Made by a program: the position numbers and the translations under genes. This document shows, piece after piece, positions 36,424 through 44,549 of a stretch of DNA of 64,000 nt; the stretch's first letter is position 1, and every line of letters begins with the position of its first letter. A model generated the notes under the pieces. That model made no database searches and was not told the origin of the DNA. It was given only the letters and a program-made list of their open reading frames with translations. The stretch comes from Bordetella parapertussis (lineage in GTDB: Bacteria; Pseudomonadota; Gammaproteobacteria; Burkholderiales; Burkholderiaceae_A), in contig CAMAXF010000002.1 of assembly GCA_945862305.1 (NCBI GenBank), positions 124,001 through 188,000 on the forward strand, in the 5' to 3' direction.

Positions 36424-37205
36424 AAGATCCCGCGGCCAACCAGCCCTACCGGCTCTCACCCGAGCTGCGACGCGGCCGTTGCTGGGGATGCTGGCTGCTG
36501 GCCGGCATTCTCGTGATGCTGGCCGCCAGCGTGGCCAGCCTGGAGTTGCAGCTCACCGCCATCTTCTGGCCCGAGAACCTGGCGCGGCTTGCCGCCTTCT
36601 GGGGCGAGCTCTTCCCACCCAACCTGTCGCCCGACTTCCTCGAGCGCGTGGGCCTGGCCAGCCTCGAGACCCTGGCCATGTCTGCCCTCGGCACACTGCT
36701 GGCCATGCTCATGGGCCTGCTGCTGGCAGTCTTGCGACACCCCGTCACCAGCCTGCTGCTCAATGTCTTGCGGGCCATTCCGGAACTCGTCTGGGCGGCC
36801 CTGCTGCTCATTTCTGCAGGCCTTGGGCCCTTTGCAGGCACCCTGGCCCTCGCCATCCACACCACCGGCGTGCTGGGTCGCCTGTTTGCCGAGGCCCTTG
36901 AGAATGCACCCGGACACCCAGGCGAAACCCTGGCCCGATTGGGTGCCTCACGGGCGCAGGTCTTTTTCTATGCCACCCTGCCGCAGGCCATGCCGCAGCT
37001 GCTGGCCTACAGCCTCTACCGTTGGGAAAACAACATTCGGGCGGCCACCGTGCTCGGGGTCGTCGGTGCAGGCGGCCTGGGCCAAATGCTCATGATTCAC
37101 CTCAGCCTGTTTCAGATGAACAGCATGGCCACGGTGCTGCTGGCCATGCTCGTGCTGGTCTTGGCCGTGGACCAGCTCAGCGCCTGGCTGCGGCAGCGTC
37201 TCTAA
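36420..37205 (+). CDS. PhnE-like ABC transporter permease (second)
   Basis: 261 residues with the same core as the first permease: NVLRAIPELVWAALLLISAG, ETLARLGASRAQVFFYATLP (EAA loop) and YRWENNIRAATVLGVVGAGGLG. Overlaps the first permease by four bases at its start and the convergent fpr by four bases at its end. An apparently longer frame reaching back to 35811 is only an out-of-frame reading of the first permease. Confidence 0.9.
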   Translation: MKDPAANQPYRLSPELRRGRCWGCWLLAGILVMLAASVASLELQLTAIFWPENLARLAAFWGELFPPNLSPDFLERVGLASLETLAMSALGTLLAMLMGLLLAVLRHPVTSLLLNVLRAIPELVWAALLLISAGLGPFAGTLALAIHTTGVLGRLFAEALENAPGHPGETLARLGASRAQVFFYATLPQAMPQLLAYSLYRWENNIRAATVLGVVGAGGLGQMLMIHLSLFQMNSMATVLLAMLVLVLAVDQLSAWLRQRL

Positions 37206-37978
37206 CGCTCGACGAAGGCCCGTTCAATCACGTAGTCGCCTGGCTGGCCAAGGCCGGGCGAGACTACAAAGCCTTGCGCATCGAGCATCTCGGCAGTTTC
37301 CTTGAGCATGGACGGACTGCCACAAATCATGCCCCGGTCGAGGGCGGGATCGAGCGGCGGCAGACCAATGTCCTCAAAGAGTTTTCCAGAGGCCATGGCG
37401 GTCGTGAGGCGTCCCGTGTGGGAAAAGGCCTCTCGGGTCACCGTGGGGTAATAGATCAGCTGGTTGGTCACCATCTCGCCCAGGAACTCATGCTGAGGCA
37501 ATTCCTTGGTGATGTACTCGCCATAGGCCAGTTCACTCACCAGTCGCACGCCATGAATGAGCACCACCTTCTCGAACCGTTCGTAGGTGTCTGGGTCTCG
37601 GATGATGCTCATGAAGGGGGCCAGCCCGGTGCCCGTGGAGAACAAATAGAGGTGCCGGCCGGGCTTGAGGTCGTCGATGACCAGCGTGCCGGTGGCCTTA
37701 TCACCAATGAGGATGGGGTCTCCCACTTGAATGTGCTGCAGCCGTGACGTGAGAGGACCATCTGGCACCTTGATCGACAGGAACTCGAGGTGCTCCTCGT
37801 AATTGGGGCTCACCACGCTGTAGGCCCTGGCCAGGGGACGCCCCTCCACCTCGAGCCCAATCATGACGAAATGCCCGTTCCGAAAACGGAAGGCCTGGTC
37901 TCGGCTGGTGGTAAATGAGAACAAGGTCTCGTTCCAGTGGGTCACGCTCGTGACAGTCTCGGTGCGGTAGGTGGCCAT
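37202..37978 (-). CDS. fpr: Ferredoxin-NADP reductase
   Basis: 258 residues of the bacterial Fpr subclass. FAD-binding RAYSVVSPNYEEHLEF, NADP domain start YLFSTGTGLAPFMSIIRDP, MICGSPSMLKETAEML, and the family C-terminus GDYVIERAFVER. Exchanges electrons between NADPH and ferredoxin or flavodoxin, often in oxidative-stress defence. Convergent with the ABC operon; the next gene on its strand (MBL hydrolase) starts 645 bases upstream and ends 12 bp before it. Confidence 0.95.
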   Translation of the reverse strand: MATYRTETVTSVTHWNETLFSFTTSRDQAFRFRNGHFVMIGLEVEGRPLARAYSVVSPNYEEHLEFLSIKVPDGPLTSRLQHIQVGDPILIGDKATGTLVIDDLKPGRHLYLFSTGTGLAPFMSIIRDPDTYERFEKVVLIHGVRLVSELAYGEYITKELPQHEFLGEMVTNQLIYYPTVTREAFSHTGRLTTAMASGKLFEDIGLPPLDPALDRGMICGSPSMLKETAEMLDAQGFVVSPGLGQPGDYVIERAFVER

Positions 37979-37990
37979 GGGCAGGTCTTT

Positions 37991-38623
37991 TTAATCTCGA
38001 ACAAAGGGGTTGTGAAGGCGCTCTTCACCAAAGGTGCTCATCGGGCCATGGCCCGGCACGAAGGCAATGTCGTCGCCCAGCGGAAAGAGCCGTGACTTGA
38101 TGGACGTGATGAGGTCGGCATGATTGCCGCGGGGAAAATCGGTTCGGCCAATTGAGCCGGCAAACAAGACATCTCCGACGAAGGCCAGGCGCTCTCCAAG
38201 GTGAAAGAAGACCACGTGACCGGGCGTGTGGCCAGGGCAATGAATGACCTCCAAGGCCTGCTCACCGACCATCACGGTGTCGCCATCGTCCAGCCAGCGA
38301 TCGGGCGTGAAGGCCTCCAGGGGCGGGAAGCCAAACATCTTCCCCTGGGCGGGGAGCTGCGAGATCCAGAAATCGTCGTCTCGCTGAGGCCCCTCGATGG
38401 GCACCCCCAGCCGCCTGGCCAGCATGGCGGCCTCTCCGCAGTGGTCGATGTGGCCGTGGGTGAGGAGAATTTTCTCAACGACCACCCCAGCCTCCGTGGC
38501 AACGGCCTCGAGGTGGTCGATGTCGCCCCCTGGGTCAATGAATGCCGCGCGGCGCGTCTTGGGACAGGTGATCAGCGAGCAGTTCTGCGAGAAGGCCGTG
38601 ACCGGCAAGATCTCAAATTCCAT
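37991..38623 (-). CDS. MBL-fold hydrolase (glyoxalase II-like, YcbL type)
   Basis: 210 residues. The metal-binding motif THGHIDHCGEA (HxHxDH), then HCPGHTPGHVVFF, FVGDVLFAGSIGRTDFP and FVPGHGPMSTFGEE. This is the short form without the glutathione-binding C-terminal domain of classic glyoxalase II, matching YcbL-like thioester hydrolases. A cytoplasmic hydrolase of a glutathione-type or other thioester is likely. Confidence 0.9.
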   Translation of the reverse strand: MEFEILPVTAFSQNCSLITCPKTRRAAFIDPGGDIDHLEAVATEAGVVVEKILLTHGHIDHCGEAAMLARRLGVPIEGPQRDDDFWISQLPAQGKMFGFPPLEAFTPDRWLDDGDTVMVGEQALEVIHCPGHTPGHVVFFHLGERLAFVGDVLFAGSIGRTDFPRGNHADLITSIKSRLFPLGDDIAFVPGHGPMSTFGEERLHNPFVRD

Positions 38624-38667
38624 GCCGACATTATCGCCGAGGCAGCCGCCTCAACACCCTGGGGTGT

Positions 38668-39045
38668 CTAGTTCAGTTGCAGGGCGTGGTATTCGAGGTC
38701 GGCCAAGGCCAGCAGTTCGAGCGCCTTCTCATGGGTAGACTCCAACACCACGGGCGGCGCCACCCCCGCGTCGGCCGCCTCTCGCCAACGGCCAGCACAG
38801 ACACACCAACGATCGCCGGGCTTGAGGCCGGGAAAGCGGAACTCCGGCCGCGGGGTGGAGAGGTCGTTGCCCCGCTCGGCAGAAAAGACCAAGAAGGGCT
38901 CGGTCATCACGGCACAGACGGTGTGCCGACCAAAATCCTCTGCACTGGTATTGCAGCAGCCATCCCGATAGAAGCCGGTGACAGGATCGAGACCACAGGG
39001 CTGCAATTCCCCGCCGAGGACATTCTTTGGATTTTCGTTGGACAT
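38668..39045 (-). CDS. DUF2237 family protein
   Basis: 125 residues matching DUF2237: NVLGGELQPCGLDPVTGFYR, DGCCNTSAEDFGRHTVCAVM, GNDLSTPRPEFRFPGLKPGD and WCVCAGRWREA. The family has conserved cysteines and no established function. Its ATG is only 15 bp from the divergent pdxH start, across a perfect GTAAA-G-TTTAC palindrome. Confidence 0.9.
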   Translation of the reverse strand: MSNENPKNVLGGELQPCGLDPVTGFYRDGCCNTSAEDFGRHTVCAVMTEPFLVFSAERGNDLSTPRPEFRFPGLKPGDRWCVCAGRWREAADAGVAPPVVLESTHEKALELLALADLEYHALQLN

Positions 39046-39047
39046 GC

Positions 39048-39058
39048 GTAAAGTTTAC
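39048..39058. promoter_or_regulatory. Palindrome between DUF2237 gene and pdxH
   Basis: GTAAAGTTTAC is a perfect 5+1+5 dyad that fills most of the 15-base gap between the two divergent start codons. Any promoters must lie largely inside the opposite coding regions. It could be a shared operator or chance. Confidence 0.3.
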
Positions 39059-39060
39059 CC

Positions 39061-39705
39061 ATGAGCACAGACATCACCAAGATTCGAAGCGACTACGCCC
39101 TGGCCAGCCTGGATGTCGATGACATCGCGGACAACCCACTGGACCAACTTCAGACCTGGCTGCAGGCGGCCATCACCTCTCAACTCCAAGAGCCCAACGC
39201 CATGACCCTGTCCACCGTTGCACCCAACGGCAGGCCATCGGCTCGAATTGTCTTGGCACGCGGGGTCGACGCCCACGGTGTGACCTTCTTCACCAACTAC
39301 CGCTCGCAGAAAGGCCTCGCACTGCTGGCCAACCCCTGGGCGAGCCTCACCTTCTACTGGGCAGCGCTGGAGCGACAGGTTCGAATCGAGGGGCGGGTGG
39401 AAAAGTTGGCGGCAGCCGACTCAGACGCCTATTACAAGGAGCGCCCGGTGGGCAGCAAGCTCGGGGCCTGGGCCTCGCCGCAGAGTCAGGTCATTCCTGA
39501 CCGCCAATGGCTCGAAAACCAGCACGAGGCGATGAAGGCCCAATTTGGAGATAGCCCCCCACGGCCCGCCGACTGGGGCGGTTATCGGCTGCAGCCAGAC
39601 CGGGCTGAGTTCTGGCAGGGCCGCCGCTCTCGGCTGCACGACCGTTTGGAATACCGTTGGAGCCAGCTCGATGAACGCTGGCTGGTATCGCGCCTGGCGC
39701 CCTGA
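39061..39705 (+). CDS. pdxH: Pyridoxamine 5'-phosphate oxidase
   Basis: 214 residues. PNAMTLSTVAPNGRPSARIV, LKGVDxxGxxFFTNY-type region RGVDAHGVTFFTNYRSQKG, SLTFYWAALERQVRIEG, and the C-terminal FWQGRRSRLHDRLEY with WLVSRLAP end. FMN enzyme that makes pyridoxal phosphate, the cofactor of, for example, the aminotransferase at 58.8 kb. Complete and typical length. Confidence 0.96.
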   Translation: MSTDITKIRSDYALASLDVDDIADNPLDQLQTWLQAAITSQLQEPNAMTLSTVAPNGRPSARIVLARGVDAHGVTFFTNYRSQKGLALLANPWASLTFYWAALERQVRIEGRVEKLAAADSDAYYKERPVGSKLGAWASPQSQVIPDRQWLENQHEAMKAQFGDSPPRPADWGGYRLQPDRAEFWQGRRSRLHDRLEYRWSQLDERWLVSRLAP

Positions 39706-39720
39706 TCCCTCAGGCGTGCG

Positions 39721-40296
39721 CTAGGGCGCGTTGCGCATGAGCGCGGGTCGCTCCCGTTCGGCTTTGATGACCTTGGGGGCCACCGCAAAGGCGCAGTAAC
39801 CCTGGTTCGGGTGCGTCTGGAAGTAGTTCTGGTGATGGTCCTCGGCCGGAAAAAACCGATGGGCGAGCGGACCATGACCTTGCCAGTCGGCCTCTGAAAT
39901 GGTCACGATCTGCGTGACCACCGGATCGGCCGACGGATGTGACCGCGCATAGGCCTGACAGGCCAGTGCCGCAGCGGCGGCCTGATCCGGCCCCACTGCA
40001 AAGATGATCGAGCGGTATTGCGGGCCCACGTCGTTGCCCTGTTGATTGGGCGTGGTGGGGTCGTGGATCAGAAAAAAGAGATCGAGGATGGCCTCGTAGC
40101 TGGTTTCGGTGGGGTCGAAAGCCACCTGCACCACCTCGGCATGGCCTGTGCGGCCACCACACACGGCCTCATATGAAGGCCGATCCACGTGGCCGCCCAT
40201 GTAGCCCGAGGTCACGGCGCCAACCCCTTTGGCCCGCTGAAAGACAGCCTCCAAACACCAGAAGCAGCCACCACCCAGGAACGCGTTTTGCACCAT
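39721..40296 (-). CDS. msrA: Peptide methionine sulfoxide reductase MsrA
   Basis: 191 residues. Catalytic motif LGGGCFWCLEAVF near the N-terminus, GYMGGHVDRPSYEAVCGGRTGHAEVV, and HHQNYFQTHPNQGYC with a possible resolving cysteine. Reduces methionine-S-sulfoxide using thioredoxin. The cytosolic form (no signal peptide). Convergent with pdxH, divergent from the rhodanese gene by 88 bp. Confidence 0.96.
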   Translation of the reverse strand: MVQNAFLGGGCFWCLEAVFQRAKGVGAVTSGYMGGHVDRPSYEAVCGGRTGHAEVVQVAFDPTETSYEAILDLFFLIHDPTTPNQQGNDVGPQYRSIIFAVGPDQAAAAALACQAYARSHPSADPVVTQIVTISEADWQGHGPLAHRFFPAEDHHQNYFQTHPNQGYCAFAVAPKVIKAERERPALMRNAP

Positions 40297-40384
40297 GTCC
40301 GGATCCTATTCCATTGCGGCCGATTCATAACCTTATGGCCAGAAGTCAAAAGCCCTCAGCACACAACGCGCTAAAGTGGCGGCC

Positions 40385-41398
40385 ATGAACACTCTCCACT
40401 CCCCCATTCGTCGCGCCCTATTCGGGCTGATTGGCCTGCTCGGCTTGGCTGCAGCCCTCACCAGCACGGCCCTGGAGGCCAAAACCCTGCCAGGCCCCGT
40501 GGTCTCCGTCCAACAACTTCAAGGCCTTCTGCAGGCCAAGCGCGTCGTCGTGCTCGACACGCGAGAGTTGCTCCAGACCGACCAAAAGACACCGAACTTC
40601 ACGGCCGGACACATTCCAGGTGCCCTGCCGCTGCCCTACTCCAGCTTCCGAGGCCCCAAGGAGGCCCCCGGTGCAGTGCTCCCCATGGCGCAGCTCGAGG
40701 CACTCCTGTCTCCTCTGGGGATCGGGCCTGCGGATGCCTTGGTGCTGGCCGGCTCTGGTTCGGATGCCACCGAGTTTGGCGGTGTGGCCCGCATCTACTG
40801 GACACTGAAGGCCGCTGGCTTCAAAGACCTGGCCGTGCTCGATGGCGGGCTCGGAGCCTGGATGGCAGCCAAACTCCCGCTGGAGACCGGCGAGGCGAAG
40901 AAGCGGCGCCCCCAGGCCTTGGCAGGCAGCCTGCGTTACAACGAGCAACTGTTGGTGTCCACAGCCCAGGCACAGAAACTTGCCGCACAGCCTGCAGGCC
41001 AGCGGCCCGTCTTTGTCGATGCACGGCCAGAAGATTTCTTCCTGGGCCAGATGCGCCACGCCTCGGCGGCCCGATGGGGCACGATCGCGCAGGCCAAATG
41101 GCTCGACTCCGAAGAATGGTTCGTGCCCAACACGGGTCGACTGCTCAGCAAGGAGAAGCTCTTGGCCGTGGCCAAGCGCGAGGGTGTCCTGCAGCAGCCC
41201 ACCGTGCAGTTCTGCAACACGGGCCATTGGGCTGCCACCAACTGGTTTATTCTCTCGGAGGTGCTCGGCCAGGCCAACACGCTCATGTATGCCGAGTCGG
41301 TGGTGGGCTGGAGCCAGGCCGGGCTGCCGATGGACAACGAGCCCAGCCGCGCCACGGCGCTGCTGTGGCAAGCCAAAGGAACCGGCATTCAACGCTAG
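40385..41398 (+). CDS. Periplasmic tandem-rhodanese sulfurtransferase
   Basis: 337 residues. A signal peptide (LIGLLGLAAALTSTALEA) marks it as exported. Two rhodanese domains: the N-terminal one (VVVLDTRELL, AGHIPGALPLPYS) lacks a catalytic cysteine (VLAGSGSDA in its place), while the C-terminal one has Cys277 in FCNTGHWA. It would move sulfane sulfur, for example from thiosulfate. The YeeE/YedE-type transporter gene begins six bases downstream, a pairing known for thiosulfate/sulfur uptake. The ATG at 40385 is preferred over one nine bases upstream. Confidence 0.88.
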   Translation: MNTLHSPIRRALFGLIGLLGLAAALTSTALEAKTLPGPVVSVQQLQGLLQAKRVVVLDTRELLQTDQKTPNFTAGHIPGALPLPYSSFRGPKEAPGAVLPMAQLEALLSPLGIGPADALVLAGSGSDATEFGGVARIYWTLKAAGFKDLAVLDGGLGAWMAAKLPLETGEAKKRRPQALAGSLRYNEQLLVSTAQAQKLAAQPAGQRPVFVDARPEDFFLGQMRHASAARWGTIAQAKWLDSEEWFVPNTGRLLSKEKLLAVAKREGVLQQPTVQFCNTGHWAATNWFILSEVLGQANTLMYAESVVGWSQAGLPMDNEPSRATALLWQAKGTGIQR

Positions 41399-41404
41399 TC
41401 ACCC

Positions 41405-42562
41405 ATGACCCGATTGCGAAAACCCAGCCTGGTGCTGCTGGGCCTTGTTGGTGTGCTGGTGGTGATCTTCCTGGCGGGGCTGCAGGCGGGCCTTCTGGTC
41501 CTCATCGGCATCGGCTTTGGCCTCATCCTTCAAGCCTGCCGATTCGGCTTCACCTCCGGCTGGCGACACTTCATTCTGCGGCGTGAGGCGGCTGGCATCA
41601 CCGGCCAGATGCTGCTCATGGCCGTGGCCTCCGCAGTGGCCCTGCCGCTGCTGAGCCTCTACCCCACTGAAATCTTTGGTGCCGTCGCCCCGATCAGTTG
41701 GAGCCTGCTGCTTGGCGCCTTTGTCTTTGGTGTGGCCATGCAGGTGGCCGACGGCTGCGGATCGGGAAGCCTGAACCGGGCCGGCGCGGGGGCCGCCTTG
41801 TCATGGGTGGTGCTGCCGACCTTCATTGCGGGCAGCTTCATTGGTGCCTCCCATCAGCCGGCCTGGCTTGCACTGGGCGGGCCCTTGGATGCCCTGAGCA
41901 GCGACCCAGGCCAGGGCTTCTCGCTCGACTTCCTTCAGCAGTGGGGACTGGGGCCATCCCTGGTCATCACGCTGGTGGGCTGCGCGCTGGTCGTGTGGCT
42001 GGCCTGGCGGGCCCAAGACCGAGCCCAGCATCGCAACCTCGGGGCAGCGCTCTCACACAAGCTGGTGGCCCACTGGCTCTTGGGGGGGCTCCTGCTTGCG
42101 CTGCTCTATGGCGTTCACCTGATCGTGGCTGGGCAGCCCTGGGGCATTGTCTACGGGCTGGGCCTCTGGGGTGCCAAGGCCGCAGTCGGCCTGGGGGTCG
42201 ACCTCGGCGCCGACCCATTCTGGTCTGCCCCGGCCCACGCACAGCGACTCATCGAGCCCATCCTCTGGGACATCACCTCGCTCACCAACATTGGGCTGCT
42301 CTTTGGCGCCATGGCCGCGGCCCGTTGGAGCATGCGCGCCACAACAGCTCAAGGCGCTCGCCTTCAGTGGCACCAATGGATTGCAGGCGCACTGGCCGGC
42401 CTGATCATGGGCTACAGCGCAAGGCTCGCATTCGGCTGCAACATCGGCGGCTTCCTGGGTGGCGTGGCCTCCGCAAGCCTGCACGGGTGGGTCTGGTTTG
42501 CGATGGCCTACCTGGGTTCGATCCTCGGTGTTCGCCTTCGTTTGAAATTGGACATGCCATGA
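41405..42562 (+). CDS. YeeE/YedE family (TsuA-like) sulfur or selenium compound transporter
   Basis: 385 residues with about ten hydrophobic helices. Three cysteine motifs fit the YeeE/TsuA relay: QACRFGF (Cys45), ADGCGSGSLNRAG (Cys118) and FGCNIGGFLGG (Cys345). Known members import thiosulfate by cysteine-mediated hand-over, and a related YedE group is linked to selenium metabolism. With the upstream rhodanese it probably brings a sulfane-sulfur compound into the cell; selenium involvement is possible given the sen cluster 8 kb away but not shown. Confidence 0.85.
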   Translation: MTRLRKPSLVLLGLVGVLVVIFLAGLQAGLLVLIGIGFGLILQACRFGFTSGWRHFILRREAAGITGQMLLMAVASAVALPLLSLYPTEIFGAVAPISWSLLLGAFVFGVAMQVADGCGSGSLNRAGAGAALSWVVLPTFIAGSFIGASHQPAWLALGGPLDALSSDPGQGFSLDFLQQWGLGPSLVITLVGCALVVWLAWRAQDRAQHRNLGAALSHKLVAHWLLGGLLLALLYGVHLIVAGQPWGIVYGLGLWGAKAAVGLGVDLGADPFWSAPAHAQRLIEPILWDITSLTNIGLLFGAMAAARWSMRATTAQGARLQWHQWIAGALAGLIMGYSARLAFGCNIGGFLGGVASASLHGWVWFAMAYLGSILGVRLRLKLDMP

Positions 42563-42572
42563 GGGGTGCCAC

Positions 42573-42725
42573 ATGAAACTCGCCAGCACCCTGCTCTTCT
42601 GGGCACTCCTCATTGGCCTGGTGGGCCTGGATTTCAGTCAGACCCAACGCACTCGGGTGGAGCCACCGCTGATCATGCTCGGCAGTGGTCAGGCCTCCAG
42701 TGGTGGGCACTGCTCTGGCCGCTGA
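42573..42725 (+). CDS. Small exported peptide candidate (50 residues)
   Basis: A short ORF starting MKLASTLLFWALLIGLVGLD, a convincing signal peptide or membrane anchor, and ending ASSGGHCSGR with a single cysteine. A GAGGGG Shine-Dalgarno lies seven bases before the ATG, and it starts ten bases after the YeeE-type gene, so it could be the third member of that operon. Its 3' end overlaps the proposed start of the HIT-GNAT gene. No family is recognised; short length leaves real doubt. Confidence 0.45.
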   Translation: MKLASTLLFWALLIGLVGLDFSQTQRTRVEPPLIMLGSGQASSGGHCSGR

Positions 42726-43518
42726 CACCACCTGCCCGCTCTGCACCGGGCCTGGAGGTCACGTGGTGGAGCAGGCCACGGACTGGCGTGTGGTCCGCGT
42801 CGAAGACCAAGGCCTGCCGGGCTTTCATCGCCTCATCTGTGCAGACCATGTTCAGGAATGGCATGGCCTCCGTGCGGCCCAACGGCTCGACATCTCCGAG
42901 GCCCTGGCCCGATGGGAGTCCTCGCTCATGGCCCGGTGGCAGCCCGACAAGTTCAACCTGGCGAGCTTTGGGAATGTCGTGCCCCACCTGCATTGGCACC
43001 TCATGCCACGCTGGCGGACGGACCCCTGGTGGCCCCAGCCCATCTGGGGTCCCAGACAGGCCGCCACCCATCAAACGGTGGCGTCGGCATCCATCACCCT
43101 CGCGATCGATGACTGGTCTGCACTGGGCACGGCCTGCGGAGCCGTTCGACAGGCCGTCTTCGTGGAGGAGCAGGGCGTGGCCGCGGAGGATGAGTGGGAC
43201 GAACTCGATTCAGTCTGTCGACACCTGCTCATCGCAAATGCCCAAAGCCCCCTGGCCACGGGCCGGCTTCTCTCCTTGGGCGATGGCCGTGCGCGCATCG
43301 GTCGCATGGCGGTGATACGAGCCCATCGCAAACATGGACTGGGGCGCATGGCACTCGAAGCACTCGTCGAGGAAGCCAGGCGACTGGCGTTCAGAGAAAT
43401 CATTCTTCATGCCCAGACCCATGCCCTGGCCTTCTACGGTCAGTGCGGCTTCGAGGCCCAGGGGCCTGAATTCAACGAGTGCGGCATGCCGCACCGAGAG
43501 ATGAGGCTGCGGCTCTAA
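42685..43518 (+). CDS. HIT-like domain fused to a GNAT acetyltransferase
   Basis: 277 residues from the GTG at 42685 (a GTG at 42700 is also possible). Residues ~17-122 are HIT-like: CPLC at 17-20 and the histidine triad HLHWHLMPR (His101, His103, His105). Residues ~135-277 are a GNAT domain of the YjcF/ElaA kind: RQAVFVEEQGVAAEDEWDELD, ATGRLLSLGDGRARIGRMAV, HRKHGLGRMALEALV and HAQTHALAFYGQCGF. HIT proteins hydrolyse nucleotide conjugates; GNAT domains transfer acetyl groups. The pairing is unusual and substrates are unknown. Convergent with tsaC (four-base overlap). Confidence 0.8.
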   Translation: MVRPPVVGTALAADTTCPLCTGPGGHVVEQATDWRVVRVEDQGLPGFHRLICADHVQEWHGLRAAQRLDISEALARWESSLMARWQPDKFNLASFGNVVPHLHWHLMPRWRTDPWWPQPIWGPRQAATHQTVASASITLAIDDWSALGTACGAVRQAVFVEEQGVAAEDEWDELDSVCRHLLIANAQSPLATGRLLSLGDGRARIGRMAVIRAHRKHGLGRMALEALVEEARRLAFREIILHAQTHALAFYGQCGFEAQGPEFNECGMPHREMRLRL

Positions 43519-44549
43519 GGCTGTCCGTGGCTTGCGCGTTGAAGACGGTCCATCACCGCCTCCCATTCGCGCGTTTCAGGAGGCCGCTCGAGCCAGATCT
43601 CGTCAAATCCAGCCTGGTCCCAATCGTTCAAGCGTGCATAGAGCTGCTGCCCATAGGCCTGCGGCTGCCCAGGTGCGCGCAGAACTTCAACGGACACGTC
43701 TGCAGGGATTCGCGCAAACAAAGGAGCGCCTGCATCTGCAGCGTCCTCTGACTGCCACCAGACGGCAATCCGTCTGGATGCACCTTGCATGTCATTCATG
43801 CGCGCTTGCATCTCCCCGCGAGAAAGTAGCCAAAGCGGCGTGCGTGGCGCGTAGTGCGAGGCGAGGCTTCCAGAGACCCGCGGGGCGGCCGCTTGAATGC
43901 CTGTCTTCGTATCGGCCAGGCGAACCACCGCCTCGATGGCCTCTCGGGCAATGCCGCCGGGCCGCAGCAGTCGTGGCGGGCTCACGGTGCAGTCAACAAT
44001 CGTGCTCTCCAGGCCCACGGCCGAGTCCCCACCATCGAGCACGGCATCCTGGGCCCCCATGCGAGCCTCAAGCCCACGAACAACATCCTGCGCGCGCGTG
44101 GGGCTCACGGCACCGAAGACATTCGCCGACGGCGCAGCAAGCCAGCCACTGCCCCCGACCGCCGCAAAGCGCACCAGGAGCGCCAAGGCCACCGGATGGT
44201 TGGGCACCCGCAGACCCACGCTGTCCTGCCCTCCGGTCACCTCGGGCAGGGCCAGCGGCGAGGCCGGCAGAATCAAGGTCAGCGGCCCGGGCCAGAAGGC
44301 TGCAGCCAATGCGTGGGCCGCCTCGCTCCACACCGAGGCCAGGGGCGTGGCCTGTGCCAAGGATGCCGCATGCACGATGAGCGGGTGCCCCTTGGGCCTG
44401 CCCTTGGCCTCAAAGACGCGAGCCACGGCATTGGGATTGCTGGCATCGGCGCCCAGGCCGTAGACCGTCTCGGTGGGAAAGGCCACCAGGCCACCTGCCC
44501 TCAGAAGCTCCACCGCTCGGTCCAACGCTGTGGCCGAGAGCCGCTGCAT
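43515..44549 (-). CDS. tsaC: L-threonylcarbamoyladenylate synthase (Sua5 type)
   Basis: 344 residues: an N-terminal YrdC domain (GGLVAFPTETVYGLGADASN, KGRPKGHPLIVH, SVGLRVPNHPVAL, SAVGLESTIVDCT) plus the C-terminal Sua5 extension (SGSLASHYAPRTPL onward). It makes threonylcarbamoyl-AMP for the t6A37 modification of tRNA. The start overlaps the purK stop by one base (TGATG), so it is translated with the purine genes. Confidence 0.94.
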   Translation of the reverse strand: MQRLSATALDRAVELLRAGGLVAFPTETVYGLGADASNPNAVARVFEAKGRPKGHPLIVHAASLAQATPLASVWSEAAHALAAAFWPGPLTLILPASPLALPEVTGGQDSVGLRVPNHPVALALLVRFAAVGGSGWLAAPSANVFGAVSPTRAQDVVRGLEARMGAQDAVLDGGDSAVGLESTIVDCTVSPPRLLRPGGIAREAIEAVVRLADTKTGIQAAAPRVSGSLASHYAPRTPLWLLSRGEMQARMNDMQGASRRIAVWWQSEDAADAGAPLFARIPADVSVEVLRAPGQPQAYGQQLYARLNDWDQAGFDEIWLERPPETREWEAVMDRLQRASHGQP

